64,000 nt of DNA from Archegozetes longisetosus (GCA_018873245.2 JAEMBT020000005.1:12322001-12386000); one strand, 5' to 3'. Positions 14,201 through 27,392 are shown, counted from the stretch's first letter. Notes: a model not told the origin generated them from the letters alone. Numbers and translations are program-made.

Positions 14201-17200
14201 TTAACTCAATTTCTGGCCTTCATACTACTATTTGATTGACTAGAACTTTGTATAATGCAGTCGTAACTATTTTTTATTGTTTTTATTTCAAAATAGTGAA
14301 ACAATGTGGAATTTAATTAAATTATATCAAAATTTTACGGGTTATGAGTCTCCCATTTTGGTTAATTAAGTAGTGACTGCATTTTCAATCCCTACAAGTA
14401 ATGCGTTTAGCGGAAGAGTATTCAGTATCCAGTTCAATTAATCCAGGAATTTGCTGAGCAATTAATTATAATATGTCTCACATGGAATTAACTGATTATG
14501 CTTCAATTTAAAAATCTAATACGAAATATTCCTTGAAAACAAATAAGTAAACCCATCCAAATTCTCAAAACAATTTGAAGGTTAGAAATTCTAGGAAAGA
14601 GTTTGATCTCAGTTGGCAATTGAAAGAGGAAAACAGTTTTCTGGTCAATTTCATGAATTTCTAGCTCAAAAATTATATGAGAATTCTTGTTATTATCGTC
14701 ACGGAATTTTAATTTTAGTAGAAATATCCCAATTCTTGGATCTATCGTAATAATAACTAGCAAAATGTTTTTTTATGCATAACTGAATTAATTGGCGCCT
14801 CTAATAATCTATTTAAAACTTATGAGAATTTTATATTTGTTTTTAATTTATGAGGAATTCCATAAAATAGCATAAACCTGAATAATTCCAGGAAATCAGA
14901 TTCAAAACAAGGAATTTAATTAAATTTGGTGGAATTCGACCTATCTTCATACTAAAGTATTACATAAATAAAGCAAAAATGAATTACACCCACATCTCAA
15001 GTACACTTAACTGATTACTGAAACAGAATATTTTATCAAATAAATGATCTAAAATTACATATGAAATTCCCGTTTGGTTTAACTTAAGTAATCAAAAAAT
15101 TCGAAACAATATCAGAACTTCAATTTGTTAATGACTTCTTTCACCTGGGAGAATATTAATTTTTGCGAAGTTTTGGAAGCTTAATAACAATTATCGCTAA
15201 ATATTAATACCATCTTTGATTAATAGATGCAAAATTTTCAGAATTTTTCATTAAGGATGAATCTTTATGTTGGTTTCAATCGATAATTATAATGAATTAA
15301 TAAATGAAAATAACCTTAAACTATTTGTTATATGATCAGCTTAGCTAATAACAGTAAAGAACTTATAGCTTTGTATTCTTGCATAAAAGTAATTCGAAGA
15401 CGAGAATAAGAGTGTCGCCATGTGATTGATTTTCAACATGCGTTTGAAAACCCGGTTATCGCTCAATATATTGAAAATAGATAAACGCATTCAAAGTTTT
15501 GATTCAATAAAAATACGTCAAAAACTTAGGACTTATAATAAAACAAGATTTTTTATCAATGTTTAACATAATTTCGATAGAATTCATCATTTTCGTGCAA
15601 TTATTAATTTATTGATTTAGTATTTGCTGGCTTTAGTCTTCTAGTGAAGCTGGTTTAAAACTTAATACTTTTATATTTATGATTGACATCATTTACCCTA
15701 CACAATACCCTTAAGCCCTGACCTAAGATACCAAGTTTCAGATCACGCACATGAAATTTTTGAGTCGCATCCGCCAAATTTTCTGGAAAAATTCACGTCG
15801 TGATTTTGTCTAAAATATGCAAACTAGACAATTGAGATCTCGGTGTAACAAGAAAATACCAATGAATTGTCAAAAATTAAATTTGACGACTAAGCTGTTT
15901 AACGAAATTTAATTTTGATTAGTTACTTCAACTTGCGTTCATTAAATTAATATCAATTGTTACATTTTACAACGTATAACATGGTCTACCTAGATTTATA
16001 TCTTTCAAATGATGAGCGAAAAAATTTGATTTACGCAATAAAGGTTTCATTCTAGTTTATTCGAGGATTAGAGTAATAAAGACAAATGGTTCAGTACGGC
16101 TTAGTTGAAGTTTATAGTTTCATATTTTATGATTAATTTCCACAGAATCGTTCATTTGATGGACTTTATTGAGAGCTATAATTTTATATACATAACTCTA
16201 ATAACTCTATACGCTATTTTTCATAGAGGCCTTAAACATGAATATCATATATCAAATAATGAGGAAAAGAAAATAAAATTACGTGATTAATGATAAAAAC
16301 GATTGTCAACTATCTAATTTTCTTAATTTCGAAGTAAGATCATTGAAAGTTGAACTGCTGTAGAAGATTTTATTTTTCAAAAAACTAGACTTTTTGCGGT
16401 AGTTCTAGAGTATTTTCGTCACTATGTCCTACACTTTAATTCGTTTTGTATTTGAGAAATTTGATTAAATTTATTTGCTCATTAAACTGTATTATTCTTA
16501 ATCTTTCAGATTAAAGATTTAAAGATTTCTTTTCTCAATACTTAAACTTCGATATAAGATAAGGTGTTATTAGACTGATGAGTGAAAAATATAACAAAAC
16601 ATTCAAACTTAAAGTTCATATCGTTATTTTATCAAACTTTTCAATCAAAGTGTTATTAAAATAGCTTAATTTGCTATTTAGTCTTAAGTAAATGACTCGT
16701 AATTTTTATTCTAATAAGTTCGAAAAACATTGAGTCAAAATAAAATTTCACTTTTTCTTATCAGATTCTAATACTTTCAATTATGATTAATTCAATTTTA
16801 GGGATATTTATACATATTCTTAGGTCATTATGTTAAGGCTTTTCTTCATTTCTCGTGTTCATATAGAAATTGTCACATACACTGAAAATTATACAACTAA
16901 CGGGTTTATAACCTACTCACAACAATGCAAATGTACTTTGAATAAAAATCATAAATGAAAAAATTATAAAATTCGCTGATTATATATTATTGACTTCAAG
17001 TTATCATTGATACATATGATATTTTGTTAAGGCTACCACCTTGAAAATTTGTCTATAACATCATAGCATTTATCTTTCTATTAATTGTTATCAAATTTTT
17101 TGATATCACATATTCGAAAATTTTGAATAGTTTCTCAAATACATCAAAGTATATTACTAAAATCATAATCCAAATAAATTATAACAAGACTTTTACTAAG

Positions 17201-17352
17201 AATTTTTTATTAAAGCAATCTTAAAATCAGATCACAATCATCTGAATAGAATAATTCTAAAATATTATATCTATTGTGTGATAAGTCAGATAGAAAATAA
17301 CCTGAAATTCATTCTGAATCAAGAATCTATAACTTTGTTTTTATGGGCAAAC
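11210..17352. other. gene-poor A+T-rich tract
   Basis: No supported gene. It contains the 30-base tandem duplication at 12101. The stretch at 13920-14090 is somewhat G+C-richer and looks like foreign or transposon-derived sequence, but I could not define its ends. An 86-codon open frame at 14503-14763 (minus) lacks an ATG and any conserved motif. Confidence 0.5.
12101..12160. repeat. two-copy tandem duplication, 30-base unit
   Basis: Positions 12101-12130 and 12131-12160 are identical except for the last base. The unit contains GAAGTCTCCAGGGACAG, markedly richer in G+C than its surroundings. Near-perfect identity implies a recent duplication. Confidence 0.9.
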
Positions 17353-18287
17353 TTATGAGATAATAGGAATAATAGAGTCATCTTGCGACGGATTCTTAGT
17401 ATTTGAAGTAGTAGTTGAAGTTGGCCTACGACTAACTGTATTGCGATTGATTGATGGGATCGGACGAGGCTTTGGAGGTTTAGTAGCAACAGAATCAGAA
17501 CTGTCAACATATACGGGTATCCTTGCTGGACGTGTTTGGAAGTTGTTATTATTTGTCTGACTGTTTATCGAATCTCTCAAACTTTGCAACTGATTTTGTA
17601 ATTCTTTAATTCTCTGAACTTTCACTTCTCTAAACCACGTTTGATCGCCTGACGTCGAATCTAAATCTTTCTGTAAATTCGAAATTTGTTTCAGAATTGA
17701 TTCTTCAGTCATACTGTTGCTATTAATGACCGGCAATTGCGTCGTAGTTCTTTGAAAACCTAATCAATATGGACGAAATAATGTTTTCGAATATTTTTCA
17801 AATTTTTTCTCTTATATTATATTTTTGAAATTTATTTTTGTTACCATTATTCCTATTCGGTATTAAACTACTCAGTGATGGAAATCGAGTCCTGTTGGAG
17901 GTTGAATTGGTAACACGACCCAAACTATTTTTGGCCACATCTGTCCATTGGTTTAACTGACTTATACCAAAATCCAAAAATCTTCTGCCCGTTTCAGTGC
18001 CAAGCTCAATTGCGTTTCTAGTTGTAGTGAAACCTGAATAGCATAAAAACAAATTGAAATTCTGAAAAAGTCATATTCAACTGTTTTTGATGAATTAAGT
18101 AAAGCTCTGGTTCTAAGACTGAAAATTCTTATTCAAAAAACTTTGTTTATAAACCTTGTTGGACAAAATATAGCGGTAAAGAAAGTAATCCGCCGAGAAA
18201 TCCACCAGACTGTGAACCAACGTTATTGTTATCATAATCTTGCGCTGAGACGCAAAGCAATAAAAAAAATAGCAATAGAATTTTCAT
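17353..18287 (-). CDS. secreted protein with coiled-coil and Ser/Thr/Pro-rich tail
   Basis: Three coding exons on the minus strand: 18287-18155, 18033-17845 and 17759-17353. All joins keep frame (phase 1, phase 1), and the product is 242 residues. Exon 1 encodes a clear signal peptide (MKILLLFFLLLCVSAQ) and then an Asn/Gly-rich stretch. Exon 2 encodes a helical segment (TRNAIELGTETGRRFLDFG). Exon 3 encodes a likely coiled coil (ILKQISNLQKDLD, RIKELQNQLQSLRDS) and a Ser/Thr/Pro/Arg-rich tail. No recognised family. Two more minus-strand secreted-protein genes follow at higher coordinates, and a TATA box sits 55 bases before the ATG. Cuticle, silk, salivary and extracellular-matrix roles are all possible, and none can be chosen from sequence alone. 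Confidence 0.72.
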
Positions 18288-18341
18288 TTTTAATAACCAA
18301 CACTCTGAACAAGTTTCTATAACTGAATCGCATAGTTATGT

Positions 18342-18349
18342 ATTTTATA
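18342..18349 (-). promoter_or_regulatory. TATA box of the secreted coiled-coil protein gene
   Basis: On the minus strand CTATAAAATAC lies 55 bases upstream of the ATG at 18287, suitable for a short 5' UTR. Confidence 0.55.
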
Positions 18350-19424
18350 GTACCATTGCTTTCGAATCACTTGTGTTGCCATTTATCAAGTTTAAAGATG
18401 TTTTTGAATCTAGTCAGTTGCAACATTAGTTTTATAGTTAATTGATTATGAATTTCCACTTATTGTGATTCACATGATTGCAAATTCAATTATTAATATT
18501 TTCAAATATATTTAACGTAAGGCCTCAGCTCTTAGCAGGTCTGGTAGCATAATTTAAAAAGATACTAAGACACAATTTTCAAAATGAAGCAAAAATGCTA
18601 AATTAACGGTTGAGTGTATAAGCTAATAGGTATACAAAGCACGCATAAACATTACTCTAAAAGATTGCATACAAAATTAGAGCTCTAATTTTTTGCTATA
18701 ATATAAATCAATTTATAATAGCAGACTGTAAACTCTATTTTATATCCGAAAACAGATATCTCTAAAATATACTTCCTAATACGTGTTATACTGGCAAATG
18801 TTTGCCTGTTTATAATTAATTACAATACAAATGTCTGAAGAAGTATTAATTGAAGAAGTGATGTTTCGTTGTCTTCTTCATCAACTTTGAAGAATAGGCC
18901 TAATAAATCTTAAGAAGTTAACAGGGAGGTTAAAAAGTAATATGAAAAATTGAAACAAAAGAAGACTAAATAAATGAAAAACAAAACTAAAATATCGAAA
19001 TTATGAGCTAATCAATTGAAAGATTTATAATCAAAAAAGATAGTATATTTAGATACAAAATAAACGATGATAACAAATTTTATTTGAAATTATATTAATA
19101 TAATATAAAAATGCATATCAAGTCTGACGGACGTAAAGAGTCTTCTATTCGAAATAGGGTGTAGTTGTTTCAATTTTGATTTTAAATTGTATTGATTCAT
19201 CAATTTGAAATAAAATATATTTAAAAATCATGTTTTAAGCAAATTTGCCAAAATTTTTATGCTAAAAGTTCAAGCCTTAATGTGACTGTTGAGGTATGGC
19301 TTTCGGAGTAATTCTATTTAAATCCATTCATTCAGCACTCAAATATTTTTTAAATATTCTTCAAGGTCAATTCAACGATATCTTACTAAGGACTATAGGA
19401 CCTAGAGAGACAAATGTAAGATTA
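18350..19424. other. intergenic
   Basis: A+T-rich, with no supported gene or repeat seen before the foldback elements. Confidence 0.5.
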
Positions 19425-19428
19425 GAGA

Positions 19429-19786
19429 CTAGCTGTGCACTCATCCAAATTTACATGCTAGTAATCCAACAATATTAATACCTACACATGGTCCTAAGCC
19501 TAAACTTTGAGCTACTTTAAAACAAACATCGAAAGTAAGGTTAGTCTATTCGGTACATCTTGGGAACATGTATGCCAGTTAAATGGTTTCGTAATAAATC
19601 AAAGATAAGATGAATTTAGAGGGATATTTCTCAGTTTGGTAGCCTTTATGAAGATAGACCCATTTTTACTATGCCGTTCCGAATTAAAGTATCCTATAGT
19701 TTAGACTTAGGACCACGTGTGGGCATCAGCATGAACAGAGATTGGATTACTAATTACATATAAAATTGGATGGGCACAAAGCTACT
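19429..19786. mobile_element. foldback (long inverted repeat) element 1
   Basis: The arms at about 19429-19524 and 19684-19786 are imperfect inverted repeats. Read toward the centre, both arms show in order TAGCT, a GTGC…CATCCAA block, TAGTAATCCAA, ACACATGG/ACACGTGG, TCCTAAGCCTAAAC/TCCTAAGTCTAAAC and TACTTTAA. The spacer is about 160 bases with no coding capacity. The arrangement is typical of a non-autonomous foldback DNA element or MITE. The arms are visibly diverged, with indels between blocks. It directly abuts the second foldback element. Confidence 0.6.
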
Positions 19787-19787
19787 G

Positions 19788-20036
19788 TACTTCAGATTTT
19801 TTCGACTTGGGTGTCGTCTCAATGTCTGGGGGGATTATAGAGAGATCTAAAGGCGCAAATTTTGAGGATTTTATAGTCAAAATCCTCAAATATTTTATCA
19901 TTAAAACCAATAGTAAAATCAATGGTAAAATACTCGAGAATTTTGACTATAAAATCCTCAAAATTTGCGTCTTTAGATCTCTCTATAATCCCCCAGACAT
20001 TAAGACGACACCCAAGTCGAAAAAAATTGAAGTGTA
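19788..20036. mobile_element. foldback (long inverted repeat) element 2, near-perfect palindrome
   Basis: Nearly the whole 249-base segment is an inverted repeat centred near 19912. Outer arms of about 100 bases differ at only a few positions. For example GGGTGTCGTCTCAATGTC on the left pairs with GGGTGTCGTCTTAATGTC on the right, and ATTATAGAGAGATCTAAAG is shared. The termini read TACTTCA… and, from the other side, ACACTTCA…. High arm identity suggests recent insertion or maintenance. An open reading frame across it is a by-product of the palindrome. Confidence 0.8.
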
Positions 20037-20790
20037 GTTGTTTTTATTCCTTGGGTGATGCCTTATGTCTACGAATAAAAATCTAGACACTCAACACATG
20101 TCAAAAAAGAAAGATATTGACAAAAACATGCTGAGAATGAGCCTAAATTTAAAGCTCGTTTACTTCAGAATTTAAGGACCTTTTGAGTGAAAATCCACAA
20201 AAATTAGATAGTCTAGTCTTCTTTTTAACCCTGAGGCATATTGGCACCCCTCAAAGAAGAAAACTAAAGGATAGTCTCTAGTGACATAGGCCTGACTTTG
20301 TTTCTTGAGGTCCTACACTATTAAGCGAGATATCGTTGGATTCGTCTCGACAAGACCTTCAAAAGTAAATATTTTTAAATAAGTGTTAAAAGAGATGGAT
20401 AAGCTTAAATAGGATCGCTTCGAAAGCGGTGCTGTTACACATTAATTATAATGCGAAACATTGAGATCTGTATTCGTATTGTCACCAAAATCAGAAAATT
20501 TTTCATTACAAACATTCATGAATAACTTTTAAGAATGTTTTCAGAAATAGAATTTACAAGTAATAAATCTTAAAAAATAATTCTTAAATAAAATAAAATT
20601 ATAGACCGTTTTGCGATGCTCTGAGTAAAGTTTAATTGAACATTGATCAATGAATCAGATTATCAAATTAAAGACAAAGACAGAAAAAGTTTATAGCAGC
20701 TCAGTTTCAAATTTGTTCAACATTTTATGACAAATCAATTTCTTATTATTAATATTAACCCAAAAGCTTTATCAGACATAACTGACTTAA
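20037..20790. other. intergenic, one possible hairpin
   Basis: No gene seen. Near 20217-20275, TTCTTTTTAACCCTGAGG and CCCCTCAAAGAAGAA form an imperfect hairpin. The G+C content at 20180-20420 is a little higher than in the flanks, and transposon-derived sequence is possible. Confidence 0.4.
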
Positions 20791-21267
20791 TTATTGTTGA
20801 GTTGAAGTTGAAACTGATGGAACAGTTGCAGTACCAGTAGATGAAGTTATTGTATTACCAACACCTGAGTCAGGATTAGATTGTCCTAGTCCATTATTGT
20901 TTAAGCCACCGTTTATTCCATTTTGGCCAATATTTGGATCGGAAATTGATGGAAATGGAGGTCTATTCTGCTGATTGTTGAACGGATTCCTCCAATTATT
21001 TATCGGAAACAATTCGTTAATGCCCTCCCTATTGAAACCTCCACTGAATGACATTCGACCCTGACCGTTTAATACTGGATTGGGGATCATAGATTCAAAC
21101 GGCGCTCGCATTTCTTGAATACCACTATTCAATCGACGGAAGAATGTTCGAAAATAATCGATCGGATTAAACGGATTGTTAGGATTAATTCCACCCGTTC
21201 CTTCAATCTGTGCATATTGAGCAGCAGAGACCCCTATTATAACGACAAAAACTAATAGCTTGATCAT
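20791..21267 (-). CDS. secreted Asn/Gly/Pro-rich protein, 158 residues
   Basis: Single-exon gene. A signal peptide (MIKLLVFVVIIGVSAAQ) is followed by YAQIEGTGGINPNNPFNPID, then FRTFFRRLNSGIQEMRAPFE. The remainder is rich in Asn, Gly, Pro and Ser with repeated NN, GG and NPF patterns, and the end is Ser/Thr-rich. A well-placed TATA box lies 89-97 bases upstream. I recognise no family. It shares signal-peptide style and bias with the neighbouring genes at 17353 and 22752, all on the minus strand, suggesting a cluster of related extracellular structural or salivary proteins. That grouping is inference from composition, not demonstrated homology. Confidence 0.7.
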   Translation of the reverse strand: MIKLLVFVVIIGVSAAQYAQIEGTGGINPNNPFNPIDYFRTFFRRLNSGIQEMRAPFESMIPNPVLNGQGRMSFSGGFNREGINELFPINNWRNPFNNQQNRPPFPSISDPNIGQNGINGGLNNNGLGQSNPDSGVGNTITSSTGTATVPSVSTSTQQ

Positions 21268-21355
21268 TTTTAAGCTTATAATAGACTTTAAATAAGCAAA
21301 AGTTTAATTTAGTTTGCAACTGAAGTATTGTTTGATTTTTAAGCTATGACTTACT

Positions 21356-21364
21356 CTTTTTATA
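21356..21364 (-). promoter_or_regulatory. TATA box of the Asn/Gly-rich secreted protein gene
   Basis: Minus strand reads GGTATAAAAAGAG, a strong TATA consensus, about 90 bases before the ATG at 21267. Confidence 0.7.
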
Positions 21365-22751
21365 CCGACTCGACACGTGCTTTGATGTTATACTTGGAAA
21401 ATTTGATCCCTTAAATTAATTGCCATTCGAAGAAAAAAGCTTATTTAAATTTTACTGATAAACATTCATGAAAATTAATTAAATAAAACACTTTATTGTC
21501 AAAAAAGTTCTAGTTGTAAACAACTCAAAATAAATTTTAAGCGAAACCTGTGTTTCTCTTCAATATTTCTAATGTTAGCATTTTTTTTAATATTGCGGTA
21601 TAGCTTCTGATTTTCAATCAAAAAATTCTCTTTCCTTTGTTATGAAATCCTCAAAGAATTTCTTCAATGCCACTGATTCTAAAAGTTAACAATTTTTCTA
21701 TCGATCACAACTTCACGGACGCTATGCAATTTGAACATGATTTATCTTCAAATTCAATGGTAATACAGATGTTCGAAAGTAGTACAAACAAAAATATTAA
21801 TCATATCCTCGACACAAAAACATTATCAAAAATATGTTTAATTCTGAAATTAATCAACAAAATTGCACTCTTAATAGAAATACTAAAATTGAACGAAAAA
21901 ATATTACTTTAGGTATTTAGTAATTATTTGTTCAAAAAGGGTATCTACTAATCAGAGTCTTAGCTAAGACTCTAAAAAATCTAAAGTCTAAAAAATAAGA
22001 GATAGAGAGAACCAGAATTTCATATTCTGTCAACAAAAAGCTGACAAGTAAAGTGTAAATTTCTATCTCGATTGAGAATTTGTAGAACACGCGGAAAACG
22101 ATTGCATTTTAATATTAAGAGTAAGAAAATCCAAAACTGCAATCATTTAATGATTCAAAACTTGTAATATAGTCAATAAAGGACATTTTACTCTAGTAAA
22201 ACGCAAGTAGTACATAATCAAAAATTTGTTGTTTGCGATATGAATAAATTTCGGTGAATAGATGGGCGCGCAGGTCAGTACTTCGTATCTACCGAACTGT
22301 CATTAACGAAAAAGGGCTGTAAGTGGTTTCAGTGATGTCTCACGCATAGTAAAAGCAAATATAATTCCTATGGCTCTCCAACAGATGTTTCCTACGAACT
22401 TTAAACAACTTGCTTAATAAAATGATTGCATCTAATGAGTGAATAAAAACCTCTATACTGAATGAAACTACCGATTAATTTTTAATATTCTTTTACTATT
22501 AGCGATAACTGAAAAAAACTAAACTGTAACTTTAAAAGAGGAAGAAGGTAATCCTATGCTCAAATTTAAGTTCATATAAGCAATAATCTATGAAATCCCA
22601 TTTTGATTCGGGAAAAAATCACATTGGCTCTATTAATGATGACTACTAAAAATAAAATAATCTGTATTTCAATTTAGAATATTTTATTTATTTTAAAGAA
22701 GTAAAGCTTATAACAGAAATAAGCTGATAGTTAAAACAAAAGCCTTAACCA
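21365..22751. other. intergenic
   Basis: No supported gene. An 81-codon open frame at 21667-21912 (+) has no signal, motif or promoter support and is probably chance. Confidence 0.5.
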
Positions 22752-23490
22752 TTATAGAGAGCGCACAGATCCAGAATCCAATCCATCGAAGGGCTCTATA
22801 ATTCCAGAATCTTCGGGAAATATATTCAACTCTGCATTATCATCTGCAGCTGTAGTACTTGTAGAGCTCTCAGTGCTAACACTCGTTCCCGTTTTAGTCG
22901 TTTGTTGTCCACCGCTAACACCATTAGTTCCAACATTATTATTATTATTAGGATTGATAGTAGTCGCAATTCCATTACTATTAACAGGAACAACAGGTCT
23001 CGTATTGATTGGTACAATTGGTCCGTTAGCAACTCGTTGTTGATTTTGACCATAAGAAGTATAACCATTATATGGACTGCGCTGATAATAACCAGAATTG
23101 TAGCCGCTTTGTGGATACCCACTATTCCGAGAGTAAGAGTAATGACCAAATACTAGAATAAGAAATTTCAGGTTAAATTTTTTGTGATAAACATCTCAAA
23201 AATTAATTGACCGCATCGAAAAATGGCACATATTAATCTTGATAGCCGTAGTTTTAAATGGATTTGGGTTTTATTTAATAGAAATAATGAGACATCACTT
23301 CATTGGCTTATTTATGATAACATATAACTTTAATATTTCGTAGATAATTAATTCTGATTCGAATTTAAACCGTTAAAAACATCATTTATACCCTTTTTCT
23401 TTGTGGCCAATTAATTTTTTAATCAATTTTTTGAATACTTATTTGAATTGAAGCGCAGAGAAATATAACTATAATTGATATTCGTTCCAT
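22752..23490 (-). CDS. secreted Tyr/Gly/Asn/Thr-rich protein, two exons
   Basis: Exon 2 (23152-22752) is a long frame open without an ATG. It encodes FGHYSYSRNSGYPQSGYNSG-type Tyr/Gly/Ser repeats, then a Val/Pro/Asn stretch with a run of five Asn, a Thr/Ser-rich part, and an acidic end (FDGLDSGSVRSL). The proposed first exon (23490-23439) encodes a signal peptide, MERISIIVIFLCASIQI, ending at a GTATTC donor in the required phase 1. The joined product is 150 residues. The promoter block upstream and this exon recur at 27219-27472, which supports exon 1 independently. Exon 2 is strong, the join moderate. No known family. The composition resembles silk, cuticle or other extracellular glue-like proteins, which is only a suggestion. 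Confidence 0.6.
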
Positions 23491-23575
23491 TCTTTCAGCA
23501 TTAAATTACGCGTTTTGATACGATTTAATTGTTGTAGAGTTAGAAAGTTAACTGAAGTTGTAATACTCTTCTGCA

Positions 23576-23655
23576 TAAGTTTCAGCTTATACGACATATC
23601 CGAATATATAGTTATTAAAACTATAATTCTTTGTCATTTAGTGCTTATGATTTAT
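23576..23655 (-). promoter_or_regulatory. promoter block, duplicated at 27393-27472
   Basis: On the minus strand the block reads AATCATAAGCACTAAATGACA, an A+T-rich spacer, then a TATAAG box at 23591-23586, and GAAACTTA. The same elements in the same order and spacing occur at 27393-27472. In both copies the TATA lies about 100 bases before a signal-peptide ATG. Confidence 0.55.
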
Positions 23656-26600
23656 TTGAGTTAACAGATTTTAGTTAAAACGAACAAAACGATCTTCAGT
23701 ATAAAAAATAAAATACAAAGGTTTTGGTTTGGAGTGTCAGCTCGGATTGCTGTCATTCGAACTGATGTTAACAAAAACAAGAATAAACTTACTTTAGGAG
23801 TTAAACTAGAGATAAGTAGACAAACATCTCACGTTCTGCAATAATATATAACGAAATTCTGCAGCATCAGATTCAATAATTATGTTGATATTCTGTACTG
23901 AAGCTATGAAAACTTATAACACAATTTTACAAGTATAACAAATTCAATAGAACTTATGGTGAAAATAGAATCAGTTCACTTGAAAATATTTTCTGAATAA
24001 ATCTATTGCTGAACGTATGTTCATGAATGTTCTCTATCAAAATTGTAAATATTTCAAAAGCTTTTATTCTTTATTCGTTTCACTTTTCAATCTTAATCGA
24101 ATAAGGATTGAGTAAAAGCTTCAATCTGAAGTCTTAGGTTTCAATTTACATGTAGATACTTTCTTCAATCCCTTCAAACCAAGTGTCTCAATTTTTTTCT
24201 CATCATTTCTTCACTATTTAGTCTCCAATCTTTTCTATTCGACATTATTCTGTCGATTAATTTAACTAATTTTGAATAATCACCCCTTCAGTGGGGAATC
24301 GGTTTCAGAATAATCAGATCAATAAAATAAAATTAGAAGTACTCAAAAATTAAACTAATTCAATTTTTTCTTAGTTTTCTTAGAGTACCTGTTTATGTTA
24401 ATTTTGAATAATTTGAGGCCAATAACTCTCAAGCTATGAATATTTGCTTTTTTCATTTTTTCAAGTCATTATGACTTTAGCCTTAATATAGTCATAATTT
24501 ATCTTATGTTTGCTATACGGATGATTCTCAAATTCATGAATATTGGATAAACCAAAATCAGCGAATTTGGTAAATCCCTATTCACTCCATTTGTTATCTA
24601 GATGTTCTGGTGTTTCAGCGAATTATCAGAGGATTAAATGAATACGAACAATCAACATTTTCTAGCATTTCATTAAATATTTACACTTTGCGATATAATA
24701 ACTCTAAGAATTCATCCATAAAATGGTCCATTAAAAATAGATTTTTGTTCCAATTCTTCATTCAATCGTTCGATAACTTGATTCAACATTTTATAACACA
24801 ATTCCGTTTGAATGTGTAAATAAAAGCAGTTTACATGAACTGAAATCTTGATATCTAGAACTTATACCAAAATTTTGGTTAGCATTGAAACCGTTTTTAA
24901 TGGATTGATTTTGCTCAACCTATACTTGATATGAGTTGATAACAGAAACGCTTCTGAATTTCAATAATAAATTGAATTGATTTTGAAGTCTTTTTGTATT
25001 AATTTGTTTTTAAGCTAATAGAATTTTCTTGATCACAAAAACTATGTTTTGTCAAATAAATAGCTTTACTGAAATTCCAGAATGACCCGAAGATATGATT
25101 CAGAATTCTCTGAATTCTTTTTCGTATTTACCATTCATAATATAATAAGAATCAGAAGTTATGTTCCCTGTTTGAATAAATGGTTTATCCATTGATTTGT
25201 GCGCTATTTGAAGATAGCTAGCGAACATTTGATGAAATGAATTGAGCTGAATACGTGCCCCTATGAAGCCATAGATAGTAAAGCTCTATATCGTCTATAC
25301 GACAACACCACTTTGTTACGTTAAGTTTGGTTAGATTAGGCCGATCGGGCTAGTAGCATCTTGTGCACAGGCTCAGTCTCTCACTTATTCAGCCATACCT
25401 AATACCTTGTGATAAACTTGCAAGTTAGTATGTGTCATTATTGAGATATTTTATAACTTTAGGCTTTTCAGACCTTCATACCAAGCACTAAAATATTGAC
25501 AGTCAAATCTATTAAGTTACACAATAGTATTTCATAAGATGCTCTAAAAAGCCTAAAGATATAAAAATATGTGAATATATACCATTTCTATTACGCGGAT
25601 CAAAAAAATGCTCTAGAGTTGCGGATGCTTTCAAAAATTGAAGACATTTCACTTAAACAATTAGGGTATTTGATCGATGCATAATACCTCTATAGGGCCT
25701 AAATCGATTTCTGAACAAATATGTTTTCCAAGTCTTATGCTTAAAATAGAATTCCATTTGTCAATTGAAACCTTGTTTTACTCTACAAGTAAAAACCCTA
25801 TTGAATGTCAATAAGAACAAAAAAGATAACTCTATGCCTGAAATTACACTGTTATTTGTAATAGTCTAGTTTTAATTTGTATCTATCAGGCTTTATTCGA
25901 AATTCATATTATTTATTGACCTTAAGTGAAAAAATGAAATTGTTATGAAAGGCTTTTTATTTTTAGAAACAACTTTCAACTTGACCATCAATCAGTATAA
26001 TCGATAGATAAAATAAATGGACTCAATTCATAACTAACAGCTCACTTTATTCTTGTTATTTCAAAATAAACACAAATGAACCCGAAAATTCAATTCTTTA
26101 TCCAAGCTGATAAGATATGATTCACTTTAGAATGACTGATTTCAAGTGTAGACTGTTTTATGAAGGTTTTGTTTGTTGTGCGCTAAAGTATATATCAGGT
26201 CTCGCCTGACCTTTTTCACTGATCAGTGAAAAAGTGAAAATGATTCGAGCCGAGAGCCAAAAAACAATTTTATTGAAAAGTTCGCTTAACAGTTACTTTG
26301 ACTGTAAGAAGGGTGGGATTGCATATTAGAAAATCTTTTATCATTATTGAGACTGATATCATTTGCAGTTATTATTTTCATGCAGTCGTTTAGGTGTTTA
26401 TCAGTTAAAGAACTTATTTATTTTGATTTATTAAACTTTGAAGAGGAGAAAAGTTGTTCACATCTGTATGTGCTACCAAATATTATGATAATTTTCAATG
26501 CATTGCCACTAACTTTCGTGTAACTGTCTAGAAAATATTTTTGTAGATATTGATTGAAACAAATTTAAGTTAGTGTTTCAGAATTTCGTTTTAATGCAAT

Positions 26601-27218
26601 CATTTTTAATGTAATCATTTTATTGAATTTCTATCAATACCGTCTTTAACTGATCGGGTGAATCATAAACATCGATAATGGATGGATTAGTGAATAACGC
26701 GAACTCGTATTTTTGATTATTACTAATTGAAAAATAATAGTTCTTCTACCTTTAGTACAAAAATAGCATTCAACAAATTTCAAATACAGTCGTACAGTCA
26801 ATACAGATCGTATAGAATACTAAAGCCTTTTCTAGAAATGTTTGTTCCTCTAGAAGAGCTGATTCTTATATTTTCTCGAAAATCTTCACGAGGCCTGGTA
26901 CATATTCACTTATTTTTGATACTATCTGAAAAGACTTACTGCGAAGCCTTTAAACTCTATGATACAATACTACCTAAATTATAGCTAAAAATAATCTATG
27001 GATTTGTGGCGCAGACCTCTTTAGGCATGTAATCAGGTCATAAAGTTCAATTTCCTTTGAAAACATCAAATATTTTCAGTTGAATCAAAGAATCTTTTAT
27101 AAAAATACTTATCTTTTGCTTCAAATATAGTGGAACTTTATACTGTTTAAGATATAAATCCATATTAAGTAGCTGAGCAACTGAAAAGTTTCTTTATGCC
27201 CTCCTTGTGTTCGATCAA
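23656..27218. other. intergenic
   Basis: No supported gene. Short frames at 24610-24819 and 26727-26984 lack ATGs or motifs. The segment 25255-25400 is G+C-richer and includes a pogo-like ATAGTAAAGC string, possibly a decayed element. A perfect palindrome occurs at 26211-26234. Confidence 0.5.
26211..26234. repeat. perfect 24-base palindrome
   Basis: CTTTTTCACTGA is followed immediately by its exact reverse complement, with no spacer. A GTGAAAA string follows directly, extending the A-rich side. It could form a cruciform or be a dimeric protein-binding site. Confidence 0.85.
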
Positions 27219-27296
27219 TCAATTGTAGGATGAATTCTTTGTATATTTATTAGAGTTGAAACACAAGAATATAGCAGCAGCTGATATCCATTTCAT
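27219..27296 (-). pseudogene. duplicate signal-peptide exon, donor site lost
   Basis: The ATG at 27296 opens MKWISAAAIFLCFNSN, which parallels the first exon at 23490 (MERISIIVIFLCASIQ). DNA similarity continues past the donor: the first copy reads ATAAGTATTC and this copy ATAAATATAC, so the GT donor is gone and the frame stops 25 codons in. No matching Tyr/Gly-rich second exon was found at lower coordinates. The upstream promoter block is also duplicated. This looks like a dead or truncated copy of the neighbouring secreted-protein gene. A functional 25-residue peptide is less likely but not excluded. Confidence 0.55.
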
Positions 27297-27392
27297 CTTA
27301 GGGCCTAAAAGCTTAAAACTTTGGTTTTGATTTGAATGCTTACATCGCTTAAAAGTTGGCTGAATCCATAATTTTCCAGTACTATCTTGTGT